64,000 bases of DNA from the NCBI GenBank assembly GCA_045591175.1, contig JAZNSI010000043.1, forward strand, positions 1 to 64,000. Reading direction: 5' to 3'. A program made the position numbers and the translations under genes. Under the pieces are notes generated by a model that did not search any database, had not been told where the DNA came from, and saw nothing but the letters and a program-made list of their open reading frames with translations. This document shows positions 33,166-42,079 of this stretch, one piece after another (within the stretch, counting starts at the first letter, position 1; every line of letters begins with the position of its first letter). The DNA is from UBA11524 sp045591175 (GTDB lineage Bacteria; Bacillota; Clostridia; Christensenellales; Aristaeellaceae).

Positions 33166-33993
33166 TCAGCCTTTGGTAGCACCGGCTGTGACGCCCTCCA
33201 CATAAAACCGCTGCATGATGATAAACAGCACGGAGATGGGCAGCGATACGATCACGCCGGCAGCGCAGAACTGAGCGAAGTATCGGTTACGGTTGGTCTT
33301 GTCTACGAGGGAAAACAGGCCCAGAGCAACGGTCTTGTCCGCCGCGACACCTGAGGACATGATCAAAGATGCATACACGAAGTCCATCCAGGGATAAAGG
33401 AAAGAGCTGATGACTGTGTACACCACAATGGGCCTTGCCAGGGGCAGGATGATGCGGCGGAACACAACCCATTCGTTGGCTCCTTCCACCCAGGCAGCCT
33501 CCCGCAGGGAAGGGCTGACGGTGTCGAAGAAGCCCTTGGCGATCAGGTAATCCACCCCGGCGTTGGCGCTGTACACGATGACAAGCCCCGTCAGCGAATT
33601 GGTCAAGCCTGCCTCCCGCAGGATGAAGTACACCGCGATCATCCCCAGGAAGCCGGGAAACAGATTCAAGATGATGGCCGTGTTCATCAGCCCCCGGCGG
33701 CCCCGGAAGCGCAGGAAGGACATGGCGTAGGCGGTCATCAGCACAAAGGCGGTGGAGATGACGCAGGTGAAAATCGCCACGATCAGCGTATTGGTGAACC
33801 AGCGGGGGAAGTTGCTGACGGTGTCCGGGTGGAGGAGCTCTGCGTAGTGGCGAAGGGTGTATTCCTCCGGGAAGAAGCGGGCGATGTTGGGGCCCTCGTC
33901 CACGCCGAAGGAGGTCAGCACCAGCCACAGAATCGGCATCAGCCATATCGCCGCCAGCAGCACCAACAGCGCGTGGTGCAGGAAGGTCTTCAT
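33166..33993 (-). CDS. malG: Maltodextrin ABC permease MalG-type
   Basis: A 275-residue inner-membrane permease with six helices. The EAA motif is in REAAWVEGANEWVVFRRIILPLARPI, and the C-terminus ends QRFYVEGVTAGATKG, the typical MalG end (FVEGLTAGAVKG). This C-terminal tail is very characteristic of maltose/maltodextrin permeases. The start overlaps the malF stop as ATGA. It pairs with malF to form the channel; the ATPase is not encoded here, so a shared MsmX-type ATPase is expected elsewhere. Confidence 0.9.
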   Translation of the reverse strand: MKTFLHHALLVLLAAIWLMPILWLVLTSFGVDEGPNIARFFPEEYTLRHYAELLHPDTVSNFPRWFTNTLIVAIFTCVISTAFVLMTAYAMSFLRFRGRRGLMNTAIILNLFPGFLGMIAVYFILREAGLTNSLTGLVIVYSANAGVDYLIAKGFFDTVSPSLREAAWVEGANEWVVFRRIILPLARPIVVYTVISSFLYPWMDFVYASLIMSSGVAADKTVALGLFSLVDKTNRNRYFAQFCAAGVIVSLPISVLFIIMQRFYVEGVTAGATKG

Positions 33994-35399
33994 CGGAAGG
34001 CGGCCTCCTTTCCTTCACGGGTCAGGCGGGTGAAGGCGGTTAGGGTGATGGCGGAGCATACCGCAAAGACCAGTATGCCGATCACAGAAGCCATCTTGTA
34101 GTTGCTTTGATCCTGAGTCAGGCGGTAGAGCCAGGTCACCAGCAGGTCGACTTCGGTGGCCCCGGCGGCGGCCATCTGCTGGTCGGTGGTGACGTACACC
34201 TCCCGCGTCAGCAGCCAGATGACGTTGAAGTTGTTGATGTTGGTGACCATGCCGGAGATCAGGCTGGGCCCGGTGATGTGCAGCAGATAGGGGAGCGTGA
34301 TCCGCCGGAAGACCTGAAATCCGTTGGCCCCATCGATGCGGGCGGCTTCAGTCAGCTCGCGGGGAATGTTCAGCAGCACGCCGGTGGCCACCAGCATCTG
34401 CCAGGGGATGCCAACCCACAGGTTGATCGTGAGGATCATTGCCCTGGCCCAGGTCGGATGGGTGAGGAATGGCACATACCCTGCCGTGGGGATGGCGCCG
34501 ATGCGGTACAGCCGGTCGGTGATGCCACATTCCCGCAGCAGCGTGTTGACGATGCCTACATCTGCAAAGAGGTTGCGCATCAGCAGCAGGGACACGAACT
34601 GGGGCACTGCCATGGCGATCATGAAACAGGTGCGGAAGACTGGCTTCCCGCGGGTGCGGCGGTGATTCACCAGCATGGCCAGCAGCATGCCGCCGATATA
34701 GCAGGAGAGCGTCGCCGTCACGGCCCAAAGCAGCGTCCATCCCAGTACCCTCGGAAAGGCGTAGGCAAAGGCCCCGCCTGAGGTCAGGTCGGTCAGCAGG
34801 CGGAAGTTCGACAGCCCCACCCAACTCAGCAGATTGGTGGGCACCAGATGCGCCCGGTCGTAGTTGGTGAAGGCGATGAGGATCATCACGATCAGCGGGA
34901 TGACCGATACCAGCAGTACGCCCAGCACCGGCAGAAACAGCAGCGTCCGGTGAAAGCGCAGCCCCAGGTACTGGGCGGCAGTTTGCGGTAGTGTTGGTAG
35001 GGTATGCCCCTCCTGAGCGAGGAGCTGGGTTAGGCGAGCATTCTTTACCATCCGGCCGCACTGGATCATGAAGGCGAGGATCAGCAGCACACCGACCACG
35101 CCGAAAAGCAGGATCAGGAAGGAGTTGTCGTAGTCGTTCCAAACGTTGCGGCGCGCTGCAGGATCCCACACTCGCTGGGCTTGCACCGTACCAAGGGTTG
35201 GCAGCTTCAGCAGGGAAGGCAGGGTCAGGATGATCCCCAGCAGGAAAAGGGCCTCCTCCGCCAGCAGCAGCAGTCCCTTGCCGATCTGTCCGCGGGCGAT
35301 GAAGCCTGCGCCCCATACAAGCGCTGTCAGCTTTACCCATCCGTCACCCCGCCAAAACGCAAGGAAGGCCCCTTCTTTGGTAGGGCGCAGGCGGCTCAT
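33990..35399 (-). CDS. malF: Maltodextrin ABC permease MalF-type
   Basis: A 469-residue permease, larger than most partners because of an N-terminal region with two or three extra helices (WGAGFIARGQIGKGLLLLAEEALFL), as in Firmicute MalF/GanP proteins. The coupling motif is ELTEAARIDGANGFQVFRRITLPYL, and the NFNVIWLLT segment is characteristic of the family. The start codon overlaps the malE stop (ATGA), and its own stop overlaps the malG start. Thus malEFG are translationally coupled. Confidence 0.9.
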   Translation of the reverse strand: MSRLRPTKEGAFLAFWRGDGWVKLTALVWGAGFIARGQIGKGLLLLAEEALFLLGIILTLPSLLKLPTLGTVQAQRVWDPAARRNVWNDYDNSFLILLFGVVGVLLILAFMIQCGRMVKNARLTQLLAQEGHTLPTLPQTAAQYLGLRFHRTLLFLPVLGVLLVSVIPLIVMILIAFTNYDRAHLVPTNLLSWVGLSNFRLLTDLTSGGAFAYAFPRVLGWTLLWAVTATLSCYIGGMLLAMLVNHRRTRGKPVFRTCFMIAMAVPQFVSLLLMRNLFADVGIVNTLLRECGITDRLYRIGAIPTAGYVPFLTHPTWARAMILTINLWVGIPWQMLVATGVLLNIPRELTEAARIDGANGFQVFRRITLPYLLHITGPSLISGMVTNINNFNVIWLLTREVYVTTDQQMAAAGATEVDLLVTWLYRLTQDQSNYKMASVIGILVFAVCSAITLTAFTRLTREGKEAAFR

Positions 35400-36616
35400 T
35401 GACCAGCCGGGGCGGTGATGCCCGCGACTGCGTTGTCCAGCAGGGTCTGCAGATTAGCATTTGTGGGGTTGCCGCTGGCGATGATCTTCCCCAGGGAGGC
35501 CGCTGCATCCCAGTATTTGCTGCCCACCCGCTGCACGTCGGCATAGGGCGCCTGAGCGGTGATGGCGGCGATGGCGGGTTCGGTCTGCACCTCCGGGGAA
35601 GCAAGTGCGGCGACGTTGCTGGGGCCCTGACGGCGCAGGCGGAAGCGATCCATCTGAGCATCATAGTCGGTCATGAAGGCCGCCAGATCCATCGCAGCAC
35701 CGGCATTCGCGGAGTAGGGATTCACCCCCACCAGCTTGAATCCAGCGAAGGATGCCATCTGCACATCCTGATCTGCGGTGCGGAAGGTGGGGAGCTTGGC
35801 GGCGGCATAGTGCTCGCCCCAGACCTGGGCGGCTACGGCGGCATTCCATGTGCCGCTGACGCCGGCGATGATGCTGCCGTCCTTGAGGCCAGCTATAAAG
35901 GCGTCGCTGTCCGCCTCCACGAAGCCGGGATGCCGGGTGATCTCCAGTAGCGCGGAAAGTACCTGCGCGCCGGTGATGGGCGTATTTGCTGCGTTCCAGG
36001 TGCACTGGTTGGTCACGCCGTCATCGGACAGACGCATCTCCAGCCCGGCCCCGCGGAAGAAGGAATACAGGTACCAGCCATTGGCCATGGGGAAGGCTAC
36101 CCGACGGCCATTTTCTGCGGCGCGGTCCAGCAGCTTTTCAAAGGAAGCAGCGTCCTCCGGGGTGATGAGGGCGCTGTTGTAGAAGAGGAAGTAGCCGTTG
36201 TCCGCGGTGGCGGGGTAGGCGTAAAGCTGTCCGTCAGGTCCGGTGGCGGCGGAAACGGATTCCGGGGTGTTGCGGTTGATAACGTCTTCCGCTCCCTCCT
36301 GGATGGGCATCAGGGCTCCGCCCAGGAGCAGATCGGGAAGCTGATCATCGGCGAAGGTGAACACATCGGCTGCGGATTCTACATCCGCCAGGATAACGCG
36401 GGCGGCATCGCCCTCATTTTGCACGCCGATCTGGATATCATAGCTTTGACTGGGGTTGGCGGCCTCAAAATCGCGGATGACCTGTTCCATCCAGGCTACG
36501 TCGGCATTGTCGCCCACCCAGACCCGCAGATGGGTGACGGCGTTTTCCTCCACAGTGGTATTCCGGCAGCCGGTCAGCAGCAGCATTGCAAAGATCAAAA
36601 CGATCAGGCGCTTCAT
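35396..36616 (-). CDS. malE: Maltodextrin-binding lipoprotein MalE-type
   Basis: A 406-residue extracellular solute-binding protein of cluster 1. The signal peptide ends at a lipobox LLLTGC, so it is membrane-anchored by a lipid. The chain continues with THLRVWVGDNADVAWMEQVIRDF and ADNGYFLFYNSALITPEDAAS, typical of maltose/maltodextrin-binding proteins. The start is the ATG at 36614-36616, with GGGAGG upstream; a longer reading from 36715 lacks a signal and crosses the upstream terminator. It is first in the malEFG transcript. A confident promoter was not found. Confidence 0.87.
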   Translation of the reverse strand: MKRLIVLIFAMLLLTGCRNTTVEENAVTHLRVWVGDNADVAWMEQVIRDFEAANPSQSYDIQIGVQNEGDAARVILADVESAADVFTFADDQLPDLLLGGALMPIQEGAEDVINRNTPESVSAATGPDGQLYAYPATADNGYFLFYNSALITPEDAASFEKLLDRAAENGRRVAFPMANGWYLYSFFRGAGLEMRLSDDGVTNQCTWNAANTPITGAQVLSALLEITRHPGFVEADSDAFIAGLKDGSIIAGVSGTWNAAVAAQVWGEHYAAAKLPTFRTADQDVQMASFAGFKLVGVNPYSANAGAAMDLAAFMTDYDAQMDRFRLRRQGPSNVAALASPEVQTEPAIAAITAQAPYADVQRVGSKYWDAAASLGKIIASGNPTNANLQTLLDNAVAGITAPAGQ

Positions 36617-36681
36617 GAAAAAACCTCCCTGCAGCGTGATTCTGCAAGGAGTATGGATGTTTTTCTGCGGGCATATGCATG

Positions 36682-36713
36682 AAAAAAGCCCGTCCGCATC
36701 AGGGCAGACAGGC
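36682..36713 (-). terminator. Terminator after the LacI-type regulator gene
   Basis: Ten-base-pair stem (36688-36697 with 36704-36713, two G-U pairs on the minus strand), six-base loop and six T on the minus strand, 15 bases past the regulator stop. It partly insulates malE from the regulator gene. Confidence 0.75.
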
Positions 36714-36727
36714 ATATTGCGCGTTTC

Positions 36728-37744
36728 TCAGGGGTTGGCCGGGCCGACGGATTCCCGCACGATGAGCTCGGCGTCAACGGTGATGTGCCGGGGCTTCTCG
36801 CCCTGCTCAATCATGCCCATGAGCATCGCGACGCTTTCGCGGGCAATGTCGTCAATGGGCTGGACAATGGTGGTCAGGCGGGGAATGAAGTACTTGCCCA
36901 TCTCGATGCCGTCATAGCCCACGACGCTCACGTCCTCAGGCACGCGGCGGCCGGTATCCTGCAGGGCGCGGATGACGCCCATGGCAACGGTGTCGGACAT
37001 GGCAAAGACGGCGGTGGTGTCGGGCTTCATGGCGAAGAAGCCGCGGGCGGTATCGTAGGCGCCCCGCAGGGAGAAGCGGGTGTCCACATAGCGCTCCTCG
37101 TCAAAGGGGATGCCAGCGGCGTCCAGCGCCTCCAGCGCGCCCTTGAAGCGGCGGCCAAAGCCGTCGTCGCTCTCCCGGTCACCGCCAAAGACGGCGATGC
37201 GGGTGTGGCCTGCGTCGATCAGGGTCTGCATGGCCTTACGGCCCATGGCGCGGTTATTGATATAGACGCTGCCAGCACGGGGAAGCTCGGCCTGCTCGGC
37301 GCTGATGGTGGCGAACACCATGGGCATATCCAGGCCCTGCAGCACATGGGCGCGCTCGTCAACGCGGCCGCCCAGGAAGATGCAGCCGGTGACGCGCTTC
37401 TCGTGGGACAGGCGTACGGCGGTCTGGAATTCATCTGCCTTCTCATCCAGATACTCCACCAGGAAGGAGGCGTTCATATCCTTGCTGTAGCGCAGCACAG
37501 CCTCCGCCAGGGCGTTCAGGAAGGGATTCTCTCTGCCGCGCAGGATAATGGCGACGATTTCCCCATCGGCCTGTTTGAGGCCGCGGGCGTTGGCGTTGCC
37601 GGTAAAATGGCATTCAGCCATCACGCGCTCCACCTTTTCCCGGGTGGCCTGGTTGACGTCCGGCCGCTTGTTCAGTACGCGGGATACAGTGGTGACGCTC
37701 ACGCCAGCTTTCTGGGCGATGTCCTTGATCGTGTAGATCTTCAC
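36728..37744 (-). CDS. LacI/GalR-family regulator of maltodextrin genes
   Basis: A 338-residue repressor. The N-terminal helix-turn-helix YTIKDIAQKAGVSVTTVSRVLN with the hinge region NANARGLKQ is typical of LacI/PurR. The C-terminal periplasmic-binding-like domain shows AVFGGDRESDDGFGRRFKG and SVVGYDGIEMGKYFIPRLTT, where the family keeps the effector contacts. I choose the GTG at 37742-37744, with AGAGGAG seven bases upstream. It is adjacent to malEFG and malQ-glgP, so MalR-like control by a maltodextrin is likely but not proven. Confidence 0.88.
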   Translation of the reverse strand: MKIYTIKDIAQKAGVSVTTVSRVLNKRPDVNQATREKVERVMAECHFTGNANARGLKQADGEIVAIILRGRENPFLNALAEAVLRYSKDMNASFLVEYLDEKADEFQTAVRLSHEKRVTGCIFLGGRVDERAHVLQGLDMPMVFATISAEQAELPRAGSVYINNRAMGRKAMQTLIDAGHTRIAVFGGDRESDDGFGRRFKGALEALDAAGIPFDEERYVDTRFSLRGAYDTARGFFAMKPDTTAVFAMSDTVAMGVIRALQDTGRRVPEDVSVVGYDGIEMGKYFIPRLTTIVQPIDDIARESVAMLMGMIEQGEKPRHITVDAELIVRESVGPANP

Positions 37745-37765
37745 AGGGCGCTCCTCTCCGGGGGT

Positions 37766-37777
37766 GAAAACGCTCCC
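37766..37777 (-). promoter_or_regulatory. Possible operator for autoregulation
   Basis: The minus strand reads GGGAGCGTTTTC, matching the palindrome at 33028-33039 at nine of twelve positions. It lies 22 bases before the start codon and downstream of the regulator promoter, where it could act as an autoregulatory site. Confidence 0.35.
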
Positions 37778-37802
37778 GGTATCGTTTACGGATTCCATCG
37801 TC

Positions 37803-37831
37803 ATCATAGCACAAATGCAGATGACTGTCAA
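37803..37831 (-). promoter_or_regulatory. Sigma-A promoter for the LacI-type regulator
   Basis: On the minus strand TTGACA (37831-37826) and TATGAT (37808-37803) with a 17-base spacer. Confidence 0.8.
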
Positions 37832-37922
37832 GGAATGATGGGAAAATTCAGACGCAAACGGCACAAATCACACATGTTTCTGCCGCCAGGGATGAGATTT
37901 TGATTAGAATCGGGGCAAATCT

Positions 37923-37951
37923 TTGCGCTTTTCACGATTATATGATATAAT
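37923..37951 (+). promoter_or_regulatory. Sigma-A promoter for the two unknown membrane genes
   Basis: TTGCGC (37923-37928), 17-base spacer, TATAAT (37946-37951). The gene start is 43 bases further on. Confidence 0.65.
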
Positions 37952-37994
37952 GACCCCATCAAAGGTGCTTTGCTGCGGACAGGAGTTGAGAAAC

Positions 37995-38429
37995 ATGGCA
38001 ATGCAGACCGAAGAAAAGACGAACAAGCCCTCCCTGTGGAATCAGGCGCTGAAGGTCGTCAAGGGGGATTCCACCACGGAGCTGGTGGAGCAGTTCACCC
38101 AGGAGATGACGCTGGTGGCGGAAGGGCTGTGTGAGGATCAGGCCCGGCTGCGCAAGGCGGTGGACGGCCTGATCCGGGAGGCAGACGGCCAGAAGGCGAA
38201 GTCGGAGCAGGATTATCAGGATGTGCTCCGCCAGCTGGACGCGCACCAAAGGGATACCAAGCAGCAGCTGGACGAGCTCTCCCGGCGGGTAGCCGCCTTG
38301 GAAAAGCCTGCGAAGGGCAAGAAGAGCAAAGGCCCCCTGAGCGGGGATGTGATCGGCAGACTGACCATCCTTGCGGGCATTATTTGCGGCACGTGGGTGA
38401 TCGTCACCATCCTGAAGCTGTTTATGTAA
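37995..38429 (+). CDS. Hypothetical coiled-coil tail-anchored protein
   Basis: I do not recognise a named family. The 144-residue chain has an acidic helical N-terminal region, then a predicted coiled coil rich in Gln, Asp and Lys (about 50-105, including QDVLRQLDAHQRDTKQQLDE). A Lys-rich stretch follows, and a C-terminal hydrophobic helix (IGRLTILAGIICGTWVIVTI) ends five residues before the stop. This topology suggests a tail-anchored membrane protein with a cytoplasmic coiled coil. The ATG at 37995 has AGGAG ten bases upstream. The next gene begins 12 bases after the stop, so the two are likely co-expressed. Confidence 0.65.
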   Translation: MAMQTEEKTNKPSLWNQALKVVKGDSTTELVEQFTQEMTLVAEGLCEDQARLRKAVDGLIREADGQKAKSEQDYQDVLRQLDAHQRDTKQQLDELSRRVAALEKPAKGKKSKGPLSGDVIGRLTILAGIICGTWVIVTILKLFM

Positions 38430-38441
38430 GGAGCTGCACTG

Positions 38442-38957
38442 ATGAAAACATATCAGGAAATGCTGGCCTCATATCGCAAGCGCCAGCGCAATACTGTTGT
38501 GGACGCCATCGCCACGGGGCTGACCTATGTGGATGAGATCGCCGTGGACAGCGGCCTCCTGGAGGAAACAGGCCTCCTGGCGGAGCTGACGGGCTCTGTG
38601 TGCGGCGCGCTGCCCTTTGCGATTATCGCTGTGCAGGAAGGCTCCAAGGTGGTGCTGGGCCTCAAGCCTGCGGCCAACGGCATGCAGGACGGCGCCTATC
38701 GCATGGTCAAGACCGGCGCGGCGCTGGGCGTGGGCACGGCTGTTGCAGCCGGAGCCGGCTTCTGGGCGGCCATTCCGGTAACTATGGGCGTGCGTGCGCT
38801 GTTTGACCGATATCGCTCAAAGGCGCTGACCGGCATGCGGGTGCAGGGGCGCATCAACCGCCTGAAGGAGCTGAACAACCAGCTGCGTCAGCCCCAGGAG
38901 CAGGACGGCCCCGTCACGCTGCCTGAGCCGGAGATCGTGGCGGTCATCCCTAACTGA
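38442..38957 (+). CDS. Hypothetical glycine-rich membrane protein
   Basis: An unrecognised 171-residue protein. After a basic N-terminus (SYRKRQRNTVV) it has two hydrophobic, Gly/Ala-rich segments (AELTGSVCGALPFAIIAV and GAALGVGTAVAAGAGFWAAI), resembling glycine-zipper helices that can pack tightly in membranes. A basic region and a proline-rich C-terminus follow. A ribosome site AAGGAG lies ten bases before the ATG. It is the second gene of a unit with the tail-anchored coiled-coil protein, and a terminator follows. Confidence 0.65.
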   Translation: MKTYQEMLASYRKRQRNTVVDAIATGLTYVDEIAVDSGLLEETGLLAELTGSVCGALPFAIIAVQEGSKVVLGLKPAANGMQDGAYRMVKTGAALGVGTAVAAGAGFWAAIPVTMGVRALFDRYRSKALTGMRVQGRINRLKELNNQLRQPQEQDGPVTLPEPEIVAVIPN

Positions 38958-38969
38958 ATGCATAAAAGC

Positions 38970-39003
38970 GGAGCAGGAAGCCACGTCGGCCTCCTGCTCC
39001 TTT
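38970..39003 (+). terminator. Intrinsic terminator after the two unknown genes
   Basis: Twelve paired bases with one mismatch (38970-38982 with 38988-39000), a five-base loop and TTT. It can also act for the convergent GH31 gene. Confidence 0.8.
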
Positions 39004-39009
39004 GTGTTA

Positions 39010-40977
39010 TCAGAAGATGTCGATGACTTCTGCCCCCTCGCGGACGAAGGCGATGAACTCGTCCAGCTCCGCATGGCAGGTGATGGTCCGGCCGCCCTCC
39101 ATAACGGACTTGTCCGAGGTGCGTACCCACTTGCCCGCAGGCAGGTACACTTCGCGGTCAGTGACCTTCGTGTCCATGATGGGCGCAAAGAGGATGTCCG
39201 GGCCGAACATGTACTGGTCGTCCAGCTCGTAGCACTTGCTGTCCTCCGGGAAGTCGAAGAACATGGGCCGCATGATGGGCTCGCCGGTCTCGCTGGTACG
39301 CTTGGCGCAGGCCAGGATGTAGGGCTTCATCCGCTCGCGCAGATGGATGTAGGAAGCCAACACGGGCGTATTCTTCTCGCCGAAGCACCAGATTTCATTG
39401 TCGCCGCCGGAGCGCTCCTTCACGCCGGGATGGCGGTCCACCTGGTAGCTGGTGCGGCGGCGGGAGCCGTGCAGGCGCATCACGGGGCTGAAAAGGCCAA
39501 ACTGGAACCAGCGCACGATCAGCTCGCGGAAGTAGTCGGACTCAATGTCGCCAGAATGGAAGCCGCCGATATCGCTGTTCCACCACGGGATGCCGCACAT
39601 GGCCATCGACAATCCGCTGACGACGCTCTCCTTCAGTGCTTGCCAGGAGGAGGGAATATCGCCGTTCCAGACGATGGCGCCGAACTTCTGGCTGCCGGGC
39701 CAGGCCGCGCGGGTGAGGGACACGATCTCCTTCTCGCCCTCGGATTTCAGGCCGTCCCAGAAGGTCTTGGCGTAGTAGTAGGGGTAGGTGAGGCCGACCT
39801 CCATGCCATTGCCGATGTGGTAGCGCAGGTGATTGCCCTGCTGGGGATGGTATTCCGGCTCGGCCTCGTCCAGCCAGAAGGTCTTGATGCCGTACTGGTA
39901 GTAGCCCTTCTTGACCTGCTCCCAGACGTACTCGCGGGTGCGGGGGTTGGTGGGATCGATGAAGGTCTGCTGGCCGTAGAAATCGAAGGTGCCGTACTGG
40001 CCGTTTTCCGTGCGGACGAGCATGTTCTCGTCGTTCATGGCGTTCCAGTTGTGGCTGGCAGGGTTGATGGTGGGCCAAATGGACACCACGGGGCGGATGC
40101 CCATGGCGTATAGCTCATCGCACATGGCCTTGGGATCGGGCCACAGGGAGGGCTCGAATTCCCAGTTGCCCTGCTCCGTCCAGTGGAAGTAGTCGATGAC
40201 GATGGCGTCCACCGGAACGCCCATGGCGTGGTACTTGCGGGCGACCTCAAGCAGGTCATCCTGGCTCTCGTAGCGCAGCTTGCACTGCCAGTAACCCGCG
40301 GCCCATTCCGGCATTTCCGGGGAGAAGCCGGTCAGCTCCGCATAGCGGCGCATGGCGATGGCAGGGGTGGCAGCGGCAGCGATGATGTAGTCCGCCTGAT
40401 AAGCGCAGTTGGCCTCCCACAGGGTGCGGCTGCGGCCGAATTCCACGCGGCCGGGACTGGGGTTGTTCCACAGGAAATAATAGCCCAGGGAGGAATACAC
40501 GCAGGGCAGCGCGGACTTGGTGTTGTAATGCCACAGGTCGGTGGCGGTGCCTTTGCGATCCAGGCAGGGCTGCTGCTCCTGGCCGATGCCGTAGAAATGC
40601 TCACCCTCATTGGCGTTGAACAGCGCGCGGATGCGGTACATATTGCCCGCCTGATGAGTGTACTTGGTGACCGGATCGCCGTCCTCGCGGGAGCGGAGGA
40701 TCTCCTTGCCGTCCCGGGTGAAGCGGAATTCGCAGCGCTGCCAGCCTTTCCACACATCAACGGTCAGGCTGCCGACGGTCAAGTGGGCGCTGTGCTCGTC
40801 GCAGGTGACGGTGGCTTCAGCGGGGAGGGGATCCAGCAGGGTCCACTTTTCTTCGGAGAAGGTGCCGTTGCGGGTCGCGCGCACGCGGATCGTATCAGGG
40901 CCATAGGGCTCAAACAGGATGCTTTCGTCCCGCATCTGGAACAGGATCGAGTTAGCCGTGGCAGTGATCTTGCTCAT
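39010..40977 (-). CDS. GH31-family alpha-glucosidase or alpha-xylosidase
   Basis: A 655-residue glycoside hydrolase of family 31, without signal peptide and thus cytoplasmic. The catalytic nucleophile is the Asp in IKTFWLDEAEPEY (family motif WxDxxE), and the acid/base Asp is in AIVWNGDIPSSW. IVIDYFHWTEQGNWEFEP is the conserved substrate-binding strand. The protein lacks part of the usual C-terminal domains of 750-residue members. Whether it favours glucose or xylose units cannot be decided. The ATG has GAAAGGAG upstream. It may handle alpha-glucoside products of the nearby maltodextrin system, but it is transcribed separately. Confidence 0.9.
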   Translation of the reverse strand: MSKITATANSILFQMRDESILFEPYGPDTIRVRATRNGTFSEEKWTLLDPLPAEATVTCDEHSAHLTVGSLTVDVWKGWQRCEFRFTRDGKEILRSREDGDPVTKYTHQAGNMYRIRALFNANEGEHFYGIGQEQQPCLDRKGTATDLWHYNTKSALPCVYSSLGYYFLWNNPSPGRVEFGRSRTLWEANCAYQADYIIAAAATPAIAMRRYAELTGFSPEMPEWAAGYWQCKLRYESQDDLLEVARKYHAMGVPVDAIVIDYFHWTEQGNWEFEPSLWPDPKAMCDELYAMGIRPVVSIWPTINPASHNWNAMNDENMLVRTENGQYGTFDFYGQQTFIDPTNPRTREYVWEQVKKGYYQYGIKTFWLDEAEPEYHPQQGNHLRYHIGNGMEVGLTYPYYYAKTFWDGLKSEGEKEIVSLTRAAWPGSQKFGAIVWNGDIPSSWQALKESVVSGLSMAMCGIPWWNSDIGGFHSGDIESDYFRELIVRWFQFGLFSPVMRLHGSRRRTSYQVDRHPGVKERSGGDNEIWCFGEKNTPVLASYIHLRERMKPYILACAKRTSETGEPIMRPMFFDFPEDSKCYELDDQYMFGPDILFAPIMDTKVTDREVYLPAGKWVRTSDKSVMEGGRTITCHAELDEFIAFVREGAEVIDIF

Positions 40978-41028
40978 GGGGAGCTCCTTTCAGCTGTCAA
41001 GCATGAAAATGTCGAAATCATTACGATG

Positions 41029-41057
41029 ATTATAGCAAACACAGAAGGAAAATGCAA
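41029..41057 (-). promoter_or_regulatory. Sigma-A promoter for the GH31 gene
   Basis: On the minus strand TTGCAT (41057-41052) and TATAAT (41034-41029) with a 17-base spacer. Confidence 0.7.
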
Positions 41058-41092
41058 CCATCCCGCTGCCTGTCTTTTTGCTGTATAACCGG

Positions 41093-41121
41093 TTGACGAA
41101 TAGGGCAAAATCCGATATCAT
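41093..41121 (+). promoter_or_regulatory. Sigma-A promoter for dapF
   Basis: TTGACG (41093-41098), 17-base spacer, TATCAT (41116-41121), 29 bases before the start codon. Confidence 0.7.
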
Positions 41122-41149
41122 GTGCCGTGTACCTGAAGGAGGATGAAGC

Positions 41150-41989
41150 ATGAAATTCACCAAAATGCATGGCATCGGCAACGATTATGTGTATGTGAAC
41201 TGCTTTGAGGAATATGTGGAAAATCCCGCTGAACTGGCGGTTGAAATGAGCAAATACCACTACGGCGTGGGCAGCGACGGTCTGATCATGATCTGCCCCA
41301 GCGAAGTGGCGGATTTCGAGATGAAGATGTACAACTCCGACGGCTCTGAGTCGGAGATGTGCGGCAACGGCACCCGCTGCGTGGGCAAGTACGTCTACGA
41401 CCGCGGATTGACCGACAAGACCACCGTGAGCCTGATGACCGGCGCGGGCCTCAAGATCCTGCAGCTGAAGGTCGTGAATGGCAAGGTTGCTGCGGTCAAG
41501 GTGGACATGGGAGCACCGGAGCTGCGGCCGGAGCTCATCCCCGTTGACCTGCCCGGTGAGATGGTCATGGGCCATCGCCTGACGGCAGGCAGCCAGACCT
41601 ATGAGATCCACTGCGTGTCCATAGGCAACCCGCATTGCATCGTATTTGTGAAGGATCCCGATCAGGTGGATGTGGAGCAGGTCGGCAGGATGCTGGAGAA
41701 TCACCCCATCTTCCCCAACCGCGCCAACATCGAGTTTGTGCAGGTGGTGAACCGCAATCATCTGCGGATGCGCGTCTGGGAGCGCGGCTCCGGGGAAACG
41801 CTGGCCTGCGGAACGGGGGCGTGTGCGTCCCTGGTGGCGGCGGTACTGACCGGCAAGGCGGATCGTCAGGTGACGATGGATCTGCTGGGCGGCAGCCTTG
41901 AGCTGGACTGGTCCTTCGAGGACGGCCATGTGTACCAGGAAGGCCCGGCGAAGTTCGTCTTTGACGGCGAATGGATCGGGGAAAAGTAA
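41150..41989 (+). CDS. dapF: Diaminopimelate epimerase
   Basis: A 279-residue enzyme that turns LL- into meso-diaminopimelate for lysine and peptidoglycan synthesis. The N-terminal F-x-K-M-H-G-x-G-N-D-Y motif is present (residues 3-13). The two catalytic cysteines are in EMCGNGTRCVGKY and LACGTGACAS, with EFVQVVNRNHLRMRVWERGSGET before the second. The length matches the family. AAGGAGG lies upstream of the ATG. It stands alone with its own promoter and a downstream hairpin. Confidence 0.96.
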   Translation: MKFTKMHGIGNDYVYVNCFEEYVENPAELAVEMSKYHYGVGSDGLIMICPSEVADFEMKMYNSDGSESEMCGNGTRCVGKYVYDRGLTDKTTVSLMTGAGLKILQLKVVNGKVAAVKVDMGAPELRPELIPVDLPGEMVMGHRLTAGSQTYEIHCVSIGNPHCIVFVKDPDQVDVEQVGRMLENHPIFPNRANIEFVQVVNRNHLRMRVWERGSGETLACGTGACASLVAAVLTGKADRQVTMDLLGGSLELDWSFEDGHVYQEGPAKFVFDGEWIGEK

Positions 41990-42003
41990 TCGCATATGAA
42001 ACG

Positions 42004-42033
42004 GCGCCGGCTCCTGCATGTGGGAGCCGGCGC
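42004..42033. terminator. GC-rich hairpin between dapF and the ABC exporter genes
   Basis: Perfect 11-base-pair stem (42004-42014 with 42023-42033) with an eight-base loop. T-runs on both sides are short, so this is a weak terminator at best, but it lies between convergent transcripts. Confidence 0.65.
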
Positions 42034-42079
42034 TGCTTGTTGTGGGGATAACTCTCTCGGGGAGGGAGCCTGCGTTTCG

